Assembly (NCBI GenBank): GCA_047495785.1
Contig: JBLDXI010000034.1
Span: 62,001-126,000 of the forward strand
Length of the DNA: 64,000 nt
Source of the DNA: Lepidodermella squamata
Lineage: Eukaryota > Gastrotricha
Direction: 5' to 3'
This document shows, in pieces, positions 46,590 through 58,000 of this stretch (positions within the stretch are counted from its first letter, which is position 1; every line of letters begins with the position of its first letter). The notes below the pieces were generated by a model. The model was not told the DNA's origin, did no database searches, and saw only the letters and a list, made by a program, of their open reading frames with translations. Position numbers and translations under genes: made by a program.

Positions 46590-47817
46590 ATGTCGACTCT
46601 GCTTGGCCTTTTGCTGTTCTTTCCACTGGTCAATCTGTGCGAAGCTCAAGGAACATTCAAACGCTGCTTCTCTCGTCTAAATGATTCATTCGCTGGCTGT
46701 AAAAGCGATTGCTCATACCTGGATGAAGTTTGGGTAATTATTTGCAAATTCTGTTCTCTTATTTTTGATTTATGATTGATTTTTCAGATCGGAACTGCTC
46801 TAACTAGCTATGCGTCATGCATAGCTGGGGTAAATGTTTGTCCTTTAATCCCTGAAATACATTCCCATTTTTTTTCAGTCGGCTCGAAGCTGTTACAACT
46901 ACAAGCAGTTCAGTATGCGATGCATTCCTAGAAACGCTGGCTGTTCCTCGGATGAAGTCCTAGTGAGTTTTTCATATGAATTATTCGATTGTGCTCAACC
47001 ATTCTGCCCAGGTATACGAGTTCATCGGCAACCTCTTCTCGCCAAAATACGACGAATGCCGCAGCGATATTAAAAAATTCCTAGTTTGTTTTAGCTTATT
47101 TGTCAATTACAATTGTTAATTTCAACTCCACGCAGACCCGCCCGGCTAACCTGTGCGAAAAAAGCGGCCAATGTGTATGTGTTGCATTTAACGCCACCTG
47201 CCCGCCCAATCATGTGAGTTAATATTTATTGAGAAATAAAATGTTCGCGTCCTCTCATCATTAATCCCGCCTGGTCGGGAAAATGGAACGACATGTTGCT
47301 TTACTAATTTCTTGACCTAGATTGAAATTTGTTTCGTAACCTTTGCATTGTGGTGGATTTTATAACAGACTTTTATTCGAACTATTGCCACCATTGAGAA
47401 ATGCTACTCGGAGCTGTACGGTACGTAATCATGCTCTTTATTCCACGTTGCAAGCTGCCTTTGTTTCTTTAGTTGTACGAAATGCTGACAACTTCAAGAC
47501 TCATTACCGCTGCTTTTCTGCGAGTGATCGGTCATTCAATGGCTGCCAATCAACAGCTTGTAATTCAACCTACCAGACTAATGTAATACTGCTACGTCAT
47601 TTTTTCGTTCATCTCTAAACTTCAGAACTTGTTATTTCAGACGTTCAGCTCTGGTTCCTATATCGACAAAGATCATTGCACTAGAGGGGTTGGTTTTCCA
47701 CGAAATGCGAAACATTTTTTTACTCTGCTTTTTTTTACTGATCAGCCGGCAGCGCTTTGCTCTTCATCGACTGGTCTAGTTTGCCGAAACAATTGCCCGC
47801 CACCGAGCTTCACGCAT
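46590..47817 (+). CDS. Secreted Cys-rich modular protein, nine exons found
   Basis: Exons 46590-46733, 46788-46829, 46879-46962, 47012-47083, 47136-47213, 47369-47420, 47474-47583, 47642-47689 and 47746-47817 stay in phase (702 nt, 234 codons) and end at a good donor, so more sequence should follow. A signal peptide (MSTLLGLLLFFPLVNLCEA) precedes module 1 (FKRCFSRLNDSFAGC, YASCIAG, SCYNYKQFSMRC, YDECRSDIKKFL, CEKSGQCVCVAFNATC, EKCYSEL). Module 2 begins HYRCFSASDRSFNGC and repeats the first three exon types. The Cys and aromatic pattern recalls the nematode DUF19 / T20D4.11-like secreted domain; I am not certain. The expected continuation is interrupted by transposons; similar exons reappear at 51912-52213. 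Function unknown. Confidence 0.7.
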
Positions 47818-48272
47818 GTAAGCTAATCTACGAGGCGTTCGAGTCTTGATACTGTTTTTGAGCTTGAAAAAGCAAATGCATTTAAGATGAGTACAGTGCT
47901 CCCTCGTTAGTGGCACCCTCCTCAAAAGAACTCCCTCGTTTGTAGACCGTAATTTTGGACCCCGCAAAATATATCAGTTGTTAATTTTTAATTAAACAAA
48001 AAATAATTATCTGATCAAAGAAATTAAGTGTGAAAAATTTGCGCTCTTAGAAACCTGGCGGCGCGTTGCCGTGGTTTTGAGAGATCCAGTTTTTTCAAGT
48101 ACCGTAAGCTTGTCTTACTTCGGACAAAAACGTGTTTTTGGGGCTTAGTTTTTCGATGAGGTGAACGAATTTTTTAACGGGCTTTATGTAAAAAGATGCG
48201 CTTTGAAAAACTGCATATTCTAGTATCAACTCCGGTAGAAAATATTTTTTCCCGTAGGTATTAAAGGAAAAC

Positions 48273-48645
48273 GGGTCCCCCACAGAGCAGCAGGCTTCAA
48301 AGCAGGGTAAACGCACTAGACAGTCCTCCCAGCAGGCGCTCAGGCTTAGCCTCTGATTTTACACCAATGGACTAACATGATGGTCAGCCATTCTAGCTTT
48401 TCACACCAAAAATTGAAGAGCACAAGTCATGAAAACTCCGTAACTCCGGACCTCAATTTTGTCGAAAAAGTCGTTTTTCGAACATTTTCCAAAATTCATA
48501 AGCCGGGTTATTAAAGTTATGATGAGACCATATTCAGAAAATTACGCAGAATTTTATCGTAATTAATTCGATTTATTGTTGCGTGGCGTTTGCACCGCTT
48601 TTTGAGTTTATCCTGCTTTGAAGCCTGCTGCTCTGTGGGGGACCC
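48273..48645. repeat. Nested inverted repeat within the Tigger-like element
   Basis: A 39-bp block at 48273-48311 (GGGTCCCCCACAGAGCAGCA and onward) recurs inverted at 48607-48645 with one mismatch. It is probably a second small transposon inside the first. Confidence 0.7.
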
Positions 48646-48794
48646 AAGGAAAACTGGCCCGGCTAACTTCGGACACAACTGGGGTAATTTCGGACAACTC
48701 AGTGTGAATATGAAGATCGGGGCCAAAGTTCACATTAAAGCGAGATACGATTTGTTCGCAGATTTAAATTGAAAAAAATTGAAAAAAAAACAAA

Positions 48795-48880
48795 ATGCGT
48801 GATGAGGGATTTGAACCCTCGATCGTGAATTGGTGTGCTCTCAACGCAGCTGGTGCTGTTCTCACTGAGATATGGCGTTA
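48795..48880 (-). repeat. tRNA-derived segment
   Basis: Minus strand shows a box-A-like TATCTCAGTGAGAACAGC and a strong box B (GAGGGTTCAAATCCCTC, perfect T-stem) separated by a longer gap, as in a class II tRNA. Acceptor pairing is not convincing, so it is more likely a SINE or pseudo-tRNA. Confidence 0.5.
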
Positions 48881-49238
48881 AAAAATTGTCAAGGTCGATT
48901 GGCATCTTTTTAAATTCTTTATAGTTTGAAGCTGTTCGAAATTAGCCGTGACAAAATTGGTTTTCTGAAGCATTTCCTGATCAAAATTTTCGGTTGAAAC
49001 GGTTTGAACATAACAGCATTACTAAATCGATGGCGCTCTACCTTTCCGCTTCTTTCCACAAAAAATACCTACTTGGTGAAACGTTTATGGTGAAATTAGT
49101 AATTCGTTTCAACGAAACTATAAAAATGCCCTTCTATCTTCAACCTTCTAGATTTGCGGATTTTTCACGAGTCACGAGGCCAATTGCTGATCAACCAGTT
49201 GACCCATTGAATTGCCACTGTATAACGAGGGAGCACTG

Positions 49239-50411
49239 TATAACTGATAAAATGGGCTGGTTCTCTGCCAGAGCAATTGCAATATTCGCGGGATATACAT
49301 TTGTTTGAATTTTTTTAATTCAAAAACATCTATATGCCACGAGGCTGTAATAGGTGCGATACTCAGGCCCAAGCTACTTTGGTCAAAAACAAGTTTAGCC
49401 TTAATCCTGCTTGATTGATCGCAGACTATCGGTCTGTCAATTTTTTCCGGTCTCAGCAAAACCAGACCTTTTTGCCCTGGAGCAAGACCAAGACCCAGAC
49501 CGACAGATAGCAATCTTTAAACCAAGACCAAAGACCAAAGACCGTTAAAATTATTGGGTGGTATTCTTAAAGAATTGTTATGAAACACAGAAGTTGGGAC
49601 AAACGCCCGAAATAGCTGTTAATCCGACGGTGGAGCGCTTTCTGCAAAACCAAGTTTCAAATTTCAAAACCGAACTTTTTCAAACCCCCTGTTAAAACCG
49701 CCCAAATTTACTCTTGAACTGAATGATCCCCTTCATCCCCCTGAAAGTCGCACGCTGTAATGAGTACTCTATACGGATCCAAGACCAAGACTAAGGACGG
49801 GATCTGATATCGGCTAATAGGCGATGAAACTTGACGCATTAGCGAAAAACTAACTTCAGGGAAAAACTCTGAAACCACCTCTTCTAGTGAGCGTAATTTA
49901 AGATGGCTGATTGATTGGCATCCTTATTCCAATAGGATAACTCTCACCCGCGTTATTACGTGGGAGTATAAATAAATTTATTTAGCAGACATTTTTGAGG
50001 GTATTTCCTGCCTGGCTATAAAATAGAAAATAGTTGACCAATTCTTCATCAAAAGCAGTCCTTTTGTATATCTGGACATTTCTCCTATTATGAAACGATA
50101 GTGCATTCATATTGATTAGCCTTCGTTTTAATTAAATTCAATGGATTCACCTTCTCGCTGATTAATCAAGAAATTTTACCTTATTTTTCTGAAAATAATT
50201 TATTGGGTGTTGCTATTGGCACATAATTATGTGCCTCTTATTGGCTATTGGCACATATTGCACATATTGGCACAAATTAGCTGCGGAAAGAAGTACCGTC
50301 CCAAAAATCGACTGTCGCAGCCAAATAAGCATTGTGACCTGCCCGATTTTGTAAAATGCGCGAAAATAATGTAAAATGGAATGGAGCAATAAATCATCAT
50401 GTTAGTTTGGT
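49239..50411. other. No gene seen
   Basis: No counterpart of the missing exons of the 46590 gene and no recognisable domain. Confidence 0.4.
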
Positions 50412-50668
50412 TCCATGCTAATTGAGCAAACGAAAATTGAGCAACGAAACTTGAGCAAGAGCTTTTGAGCAACGATATAAGAGCAAACGAAATTAGAGCA
50501 AAACAGCTTTTGAGCAAAATCAGATTAGAGCAAATTGTGTTTACAATAAATAAGAGCTAATATTAATTATTAAATTTGCTCTCGTGTCGTTTTGCTCCGA
50601 TATCGTTGCTCAAAAGCCCTTGCTCAATTTTCGTTACTCAATTTTCGTTTGCTCAATTGGCATAGAAC
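50412..50668. mobile_element. Foldback element made of TTGAGCAA-type repeats
   Basis: Arms of about 85 bp (50412-50495 and 50580-50668) are inverted copies with few mismatches. Each arm consists of short degenerate units of the form TTGAGCAA(A)CGAAA. The centre (50496-50579) has more GAGCAAA units. No coding capacity. Confidence 0.65.
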
Positions 50669-50888
50669 TGCCAGTTAATGCCAGATGGTTTTTTTCTATC
50701 GAGTGAAACAAAATGCGGCTATGATATCTCACTTGTTAGTCAAGCTACCGGGGAACGTAACAATTTTCACAACAAAAAGGTAAAACTTTGTAAATAATTT
50801 GAGAAAATCAATTCTTTGAACATTTTTACACCGTTAGAATTCCGATTCGTTAGAAGAATACCGATCCCTAAAAAAGCGACCTCAAAAA

Positions 50889-51860
50889 ATGTGGAAACTA
50901 TCGGGGTATCAGCCTAATCAGCATTATAGCCAAATGCTTATCCTGAAAGAAAAATTCCGTGATAGAGTGGCGAAAATCCTTGAAGACAATCAGCATGGTT
51001 TTATGAGGAATAAAGGCATCGGCGACTGCACGTTTATGTTGAGGCAATTAATTGAGAAAGTTGTTGAGTTTGATCGATTGTTTTGTATTAATTGTATGGA
51101 CTTCGAGAAGGCATTAGATTTATAAACAGGGAAGAGGTATGGAAAGCATAAGAAGACCTTGGCGTGGAAAATGGAAAAAGACCTTGTCGAAAATATAAAG
51201 GCGTTATATCGGGAGAGCATAGCGATAGTACGAGTGGGAGGCCACGCATGTGAACCTTTCAAGGCTACTAAAGGCTTACGACAAGGCTGCCCTCTTTCTC
51301 CCCTACTGTTCAGATGTGTCTTCAATGTCGTATGCAAGAAGGTGAAGAAATGTGGGATACCATTGATCGATGAAGAATAGCTAAGCATTCTACCATTCCT
51401 TCTTCTGACAACTTTGATACTAATCTGATACATTTTGAATCAAAAATACGTAAACTTGATTTTTCTAAACACTGCACTCTTACTAACTAATTTTACTACT
51501 TCACGCTCTTCAAAACTACATGCTCCCTCTTCAGAACTGTTTTATATAAACATTACATAAACATGACATAAACATTACATTACCCGCTATACGGTTCAGA
51601 GTTAGTGGCCTGCGTGCCCTTCTGTTTCCTCAAATTGTGTACCATCGTATTTTTTTCATTAATATATTTTTCGAAATAGAATAATAATAATAATAATTCG
51701 CGGATGATACAGGACTTGTAGCCATAGCGCGAAACGAAATGCAGCACTTAATAGATATCTTTGTTGAAGCCTGCCAAATGTTGGGCCTGAAAATTAATGT
51801 AACGAAAACTAAGTTCATGGTAGTTAATAAGAAGGAGAAGACCATAGAGCCTTTTACTAT
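50889..51860 (+). pseudogene. Non-LTR (LINE) reverse transcriptase remnant
   Basis: Pieces in order: 50940-51122 (ILEDNQHGFMRNKGIGDC, FCINCMDFEKALDL), 51165-51370 (ENIKALYRESIAIVRVGG, KGLRQGCPLSPLLF) and 51698-51860 (FADDTGLVAIARNEM, LKINVTKTKFMVV). These are reverse transcriptase palm motifs including the FADD active-site box. Stops, a frame change near 51125-51165 and a 300-bp AT-rich insertion at 51380-51690 separate them. It is not functional. Confidence 0.8.
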
Positions 51861-51911
51861 ATATATATATATTATATTATAATATAATCTAATCTAATAT
51901 TCACTTTTTAG

Positions 51912-52213
51912 TCGAGTTCTTATTCATCGAAAGCAATGTTTGCTGACAATTACGCTGATTGCCTGGTGGCAAGTCTTCAGGTCTGTTAATGGGCATGATC
52001 TGTCGCTAACATTTGTTACTACGATTTTTCGCAGCGAACACTATGCTATGCCAGCTTTGATTTGAGTTACAAATGCGTGGCTAAAGATGAACCGTGTGCT
52101 TCCCCGTGGCAGGTGAGTCAGTTAAAGCCAGGTATACATAGTGTGTTGCTTGTTTAATAATTTTCTTCTCTAGCCGGTTAAGCTTTACCCAACGTCTCTG
52201 CAATGCGAAACGA
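51912..52213 (+). pseudogene. Stray exons of the Cys-rich modular family
   Basis: Three in-phase blocks with good splice sites: 51912-51980 (SSSYSSKAMFADNYADCLVA), 52035-52112 (RTLCYASFDLSYKCVAKDEPC) and 52174-52213 (KLYPTSLQCET). The first two resemble exon types 2 and 3 of the 46590 gene. No signal-peptide exon lies nearby. They may be downstream exons of that gene, separated by about 4 kb of transposons, or a remnant of a third copy. Confidence 0.5.
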
Positions 52214-53862
52214 GTGAGTTCTAAATCTTTCAGTGAATTGAGGGAAATGAGCTCGAATTTTTTTGAATAATACATATCGTACCGTTATGAGCAATCCGCC
52301 CCAACTGGCAATTGGGTTACCCTCGAGAGTCTACAAATCCACTTTTTAAGAAACTTAATAATTCTCAAAATAATTATTTCCCAAAACGATACATCGATGA
52401 CCGATAATCGTTGTATTTTCAATTTATTCCCTACTTATTATCATTGTTTAGCATTAATGGCTGGAATTTCAAATAATACTCAAATTTATATTTTCTTTAC
52501 GGATATCAACCCTAACAGTTTCTGACTTTCATTTCTGGTTCCCCAGTTCTAGTATGTGGTTTACCTTGCTTGTATTTTCTGATTCCTTTTTTCCACAGAA
52601 GTTGATCATAGACACTCTTCAACCTCCATGCAATCCAATTTATGTGAACTAGGGGGGTTGGGTTTTATTTTTCAGACTGATGCGTCGTAGAGCAAAGTGT
52701 ATGCCATGACCCGGCGGTCCTTTTGACACCGAATTTGGGGAGTCAAGGTCTGATCAGGTCAGTGAAAAAACTTCCAAATTTCGGATTAGAGCCAAAAATC
52801 AGACCCAAAAATTGGACCTAATTATTAGACCCAGAGTATAGCGCAACAATCGAAATTTCACTGTTTTTTAAGTTGATTTTTGTGCGTTCCTTGAAGTCTC
52901 TGGCCCCAAATTCGGTGTCAAAAGAACCGCCGGGTCATGGCCTACACTTTGCCGTCGGCCATTTTGCTTACGACGCTTCGTTGACCCGAACAACGGACAT
53001 TGTGCTTGAGCTAAATAGTAGAATTTCTGGGCGCACGCTGATTGGTCAATCGATCGTTGCTATGACTCCCGGATGAAACATGTTGGTTGTGCGATCCATG
53101 AAATTTTTTGCAACAAGTGTTTTTTGCCGCAGTAAATTGCTACGATTATTATGGGGTTTACGCTCGTGGTCAATAGAAACCGTGCAGAGGGCGTGGCAAG
53201 GTCATTTTTTGCATAAATAGAAAATATTTTATTAGTGGATCGCACGACTAAATTGTTTCATCCCGGAGTCATAGCAACAATATATTGACCAATCAGCGCG
53301 CGGGTCAAAGTGCTACTTACTACTTGAAACACGATGGGACTTTTGACTGACCCAGGATTTGGATCCAAATATCGGATCTCGCAGTCTTTTTTGGCAGTTA
53401 AAGTGTTAATGAAACCACTCGACTCGTTTGGCTGCGCCAAACTCGCTCGGGGTTTCAGATCAGAGGGGATTTCATTTCTCTACCTATGGCTAGCCATATA
53501 ATAATCCTTTATTATTATATTAACTAAAAATTAAATTCAGTGGAAAATTTTCAGCAAAAGATCCGACTTACTGGAAAATATAGGACAGACTATCCTTACT
53601 TTTTCCAGCAGGGGCAGAAGCAATCACTACTCAGAAAATTTGGGGAACCAGAGCGATTCTTACCTGAATTTTCTTGCCGATGCTTTTTTTGAAGTGTTTG
53701 CCGCTCAATATGCATGACCTGCAATTTTGACAAAATAATAAAAATAATGAACAATTCAATGAAAATTGCCACAAAAGTCAGCGAATTGTCAGTCATATTA
53801 AACACAATTGTCGCGATTATTACATACGTATACATAAGTACTCCTACTTTTTTAATATAACG
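52214..53862. other. Repeat-rich stretch; one small hydrophobic frame, no clear gene
   Basis: Holds the composite C/B repeat (52690-53398). A minus-strand frame near 53650-53800 encodes a short hydrophobic helix (TFVAIFIELFIIFIIL) followed by a basic segment and a plausible donor. It could be the first exon of an unseen gene, but support is weak. Confidence 0.35.
52690..53398. mobile_element. Composite repeat: hairpin of family C sequence plus nested MITE B copy 2
   Basis: 52690-52745 and 52905-52960 are inverted copies of a GCCATGACCCGGCG...ACACCGAATT block that is present once in the element at 7827-8187. MITE B copy 2 occupies 53038-53295 with about 60-bp inverted ends. 53340-53398 matches the end of family C. 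The order suggests that MITE B jumped into, or beside, a rearranged family C element. Confidence 0.55.
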
Positions 53863-53875
53863 TTGAAATCAACAG

Positions 53876-55090
53876 TTGCCGTTTCGGGGCTTCCTCTTCC
53901 TGCTGGAATCTGGCCGCTGAATGGTAATCTGAACGACAATGGCCCCGATTCGATTTCCGCTAATGCGATCGGAGACTTATACTGGACTGGTGGCCCATAT
54001 GGCATATCGAATTCGGGAATCTACTCGCCTGCAGATGCAAGTCTCGATATCCCCACCCCAGCCTTTGGCAACTTATCAACAGACTTTACTATTGCGGCTT
54101 TCGTAGCTTTCCTACCTGCGTTTCCCTACATTCCCATAGTTGCGATGCTTGATGCAGATGGAAACACCCAACTTACTCTCGCATTTGCTAGTTCAACCTC
54201 TGAAGTCATTGTTAAGAGAGCTGATGGCAAGTTGAGCAATGCTTTCCAGGAAAAAATAGCTTATCTTATGATTTATTCTCAGGTACTCAAACTACAGTTA
54301 AGTGTCAATATGGAATTTGGCACCACATTGGCATGACGTACGAAAAATCAACCAGCTCAGATCACGCGTTCTGCGACGATATCATTAGCATCTCGTCTGC
54401 TGTAGTAGCACCGACAGCTACGATCACGTCACTCAAGGTCCTCAAGGACCGCCCAGAAGGTGCTGACGCCTATTTTTCGTGCTTGTCTGTCCATAAAGCG
54501 ACCATCTCGGCTAAACGTTTTCGTTCGATACGGAGACTTTGTTACCAACTACACGCTGGAAAACCGATTGTTCCAAGCGACATAGGCAACGTAATCTCTG
54601 GACATGTCGCGTACTTTCCTCTTGCAACAAACTTCGACGACATCATCGCTCCTGCAGCTTTAGTAACCAGCCAGTCGCCGTTCTTACCTGGGGAGAGCGT
54701 GTTCGGCGTCGCTGATAAAGGCGTCAATCTTAACAGCGGAAACCAGATTCGAATGACGGCCAGCAAGTTGAATTTCGGCGGAGGGTCATTCACGATCAGC
54801 TTTTACGCGAAGCCTCTGAGTTTTCCGGCTCCTTTACTTGAGTTTTCTGACCCAGGGCTTACAACTACCGGGCTGAGCCTCTTCATGAGCAACGAGACAA
54901 CATTCACTTGCTCGATCGGTCCAACTGGTCCTTCGTTTTCAACAACTTGCCGACAACCAGATGGATCACCGCATTTCTACTATCTCCAAAGCTCTCCTCC
55001 ATACCAAATGAAAATCTTTTGCGACACAAAAGCGGCATACCTTGATAATGTGTCTCCCAACACATCTACATCATCTTTCCGACTTGGCAG
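53876..55090 (+). CDS. Laminin-G/concanavalin-like domain protein, partial model
   Basis: Module 1 begins LPAGIWPLNGNLNDNGPDSIS and has DLYWTGGPYGISNSGIYS, TDFTIAAFVAFLP, then after a short intron whose donor is uncertain (acceptor at 54285) CQYGIWHHIGMTYE. Module 2 has HVAYFPLATNFDDI, GESVFGVADKGVNLNSG, GGGSFTISFYAKPL and ends at a donor at 55090. The layout (W-PL-x-N-x-x-D, G-x-x-F/Y-G, F-T-I-x-x-x-V/Y, W-HHIG-x-TY) is that of LamG/concanavalin A-like jelly-roll domains, which bind glycans or protein ligands outside cells. The first exon with a signal peptide is not identified, and the 3' exons are unclear. The frame between the modules is open. Confidence 0.65.
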
Positions 55091-58000
55091 GTAACAATAT
55101 ATATGTTTGTGCTATACCATTCGTGAATCGTTCACATCCCGTCCCTGTTTTGTTCCTTCCCCGAAAATCCTCATCCCTTTCCTTCTCGGACTACAAGTAA
55201 TTCAGTGGTTGAAATAGAGATTTTCAAAGTTAACCCTCATTCGGTGTGAAATGGGCATTGGCCGAAAAATTAGGTCCAAACGTTAATTACCATGCCTTGT
55301 CAATATTCATCGCTACGATCACCAACAGATCTTCTACAGCTATGTAAATTCCCAGCCCGGTACGTCTTAAATTAAATTTTAAACGGATTTTTCCTCCGAT
55401 CCCAGAATTCTTTGTTATAAAGGCTCAAAATCTCAGCTCGTTCCCGGCCGCGTAGAACAGTCAGGATAACGGCCGGGAATGTTGGACATTATATTGTAAG
55501 CTAGTTAGTTAGGCCTTTGTTAGAAGCGGAATAACGTTCAACGTCTCGTCATGCATATTTGGCTCCATGGATCGTTAAGCCGCGTTTCTGTCAATATAAA
55601 ATTCTTTGATTGTTCTATATTTCGCTAATCTTTGTGTTGAAGGGTTAAGACATAAACAAATTCATTCTAGTATATTTATGTGTGGGCGCGACAGTGCCTC
55701 ATTACCAGATTGAATTAGTTTATGTCAAGGCCCTATTCGGCCTTTGGGATAGTACTTGTATGTTTGCCTCGAATATGGTAGCAAGTACTTTTATGCGATG
55801 GCGCGACTGCGGTGCGACTCAATATTCGTCAAACATAAATATACTTGACTGCCTGAATTGTATAATTCAAAGTTGCTTTTTTGCTTCAGTTGCTTCATCT
55901 GCTTTTTTGCAGCATAAAATATATAATGCACCAAATTTTGTTGTTGCTGAATATTTTTTTCCCAAAAGGGTAATAAAATCGCTGGCCGCGTAGCTTATTT
56001 TTTGCGATACGTCGGGCCAACCAAAATCGCTGGTCACCAGCCACGATGTTGTTGAGGCTGGCCGGTACAACATTGTCACGCTTTTAATGCGAACAAATAT
56101 AGTCAATCTTTGGTTTTAATCGAATTTATTGCTGCAATCATAAATGCCACCTAAGAAAATGGCTATCCCACCGCCACCAGCAGCAGCCAACATTGATAAC
56201 CCACTGGCTGCAGCGGAACTGTGTAGGCCCAAGACAGTTTTAATTTGGTAATATTTATTAATATTCAAATTTGTAGTAATCGCCTCTGGTCGATGGACAG
56301 AGTCTGATATTGCGAGCCTCACACCGTTTGTCGACTGTTGCCATATGCAGCGGCTTATCCCACGGCTCATCAAACTAAAAACATACACTTGTTATCAACA
56401 AAATAAATCTCACCTAGTTCTATATCAGAATTGGGTGGGAACATTCATTTAAAAGGAATAGATCATGAGCTTGAGTTAACTAGGTCTCAAGGCAGCATAA
56501 AGTCTGCTGTTTCTAGCAGGAAAAATGACGTGAATAACACAACTCCAAATGGAAAATAATATTATTTTTATCAAAATAGCAGTGAAGAAATGAAATATCC
56601 CGGAAGACTTTTCTTGCATTTATAATATGTTTTCTTGATATTCAACAGTATTTTTGTCCCGTTCAGGGATGGAGTCAGGTGTACTTTTGTACGAATCAGG
56701 ATATTTTTAGCTCGATTTTCATGTCTGTTATGTCGGGACCATAGAGATCAGATTAACCTGATCAGAATATCTGATAGGTTAATCTGATCTCAATGACCGA
56801 GACATACAAAAATTACCACTGTCGGCCTGCGGCCTTTGACAGTTGACGGGGAACTCCGTGACTTTCTCGAACACGTGGGTACGTGTGACCTTGAACATGC
56901 CCAACCTAAGACCTAAGTATAACTTTTTCGTGCACATCCTTGACTTGCTGCTTGCTGCCCATCTTTGCGCGTAACCATGTAGCGTGTCACCCACGCGCGT
57001 CAACGGCGACGACGGGATGGAGTTGATCATTCATTTGAGAGTCATTCGGTAACCGCCACCTACACTTGGCATTAGGGTCCATATCACGGAGCCCGAGCAA
57101 TCGAGATGGGCTTGTAAGTTAATGTATCGTTGCTCAGGTGGGCTTCAATTCAAGCTAAAAATCACGAATTTGAACACTGACGTGGTATTAACATTTGCTA
57201 TATATTCGGTAAAAATAGCGCACTTGCGTAACGTAAAGATTTTTACGAAAACGTAAGCGGGTCGGGGAATGCGCTATTACCGTTACTCTCAGGTGACAAG
57301 TTGCCAGTCGCACATGCTAAAATAGTACGAATTGCATGTGTACGGGAACTTTTTCATTGGAGGATTGCAAACAGGTGATAGACTATTGATGACGCCATGT
57401 CACCACAGTCAGCAGCAGTCAACATATCATCCGAAGTTGTGCGTTGATGTCGTGCGCACAACTGTATGCGGCATAGGCTGGCGACTGCATAGGGCACATT
57501 TTTTTAATGGCACACCCTAATCCTCCTTTAAATTGGGATTCATTTTTTTACATCACCTACTGATGATTCTCGCCGACGGACCGACATAACGGAACACGAC
57601 CCTGTCACAGGACCCCGTCACACGACAACTCATTTTTTTACTGCGACAAACTTATCCTCCTGAAACAGAGGACTCATTTTTTGACCACACTAACACATAC
57701 CACTTTGACGGCCGACAGACGGACCGGCCGAACACGACCTACGACAACGGGAGTTCCCCGTCACTATCATTCTACATACAGAAAATTAGGGCGGTATTCT
57801 CTACATTCTACATTCGTATTCTCTTCATCCAGCCATCATTGTGAAAATTTACTATACCTACTTCGTGTGTTACTTTTTTTGAATTGACTCGAACTTGTAT
57901 TCAGTGGCGCCTCTTCAAATTTGAATGGCTCCATCGCTTGTCTCAGTATCGTTAACGATATCCTGTTTGATGTCAAGCTGAATATCCTCCAATTGAACTG

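Larger units (their letters stand above)
47894..49238. mobile_element. Tigger/pogo-like element with TA duplication
   Basis: Inverted ends CAGTGCTCCCTCGTTA (16 bp perfect, with further partial matches) are flanked by TA on both sides. The CAGTG..CC.CGTTA type and TA target agree with pogo/Tigger elements of the Tc1/mariner group. The 1345-bp interior has no transposase; it holds a nested inverted repeat and a tRNA-like segment. It sits in the intron position after exon 9 of the 46590 gene. Confidence 0.7.

Noticed and set aside
47894-49238. CRISPR or bacterial insertion sequence
   Set aside because: Repeat structure is terminal inverted with TA duplication in an intron-bearing eukaryotic context; no spacer array or bacterial transposase.
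56116-56388. Minus frame with a Gly/Ala-rich hydrophobic stretch
   Set aside because: Single short frame without domain, splice context or copies; not enough to call a gene.
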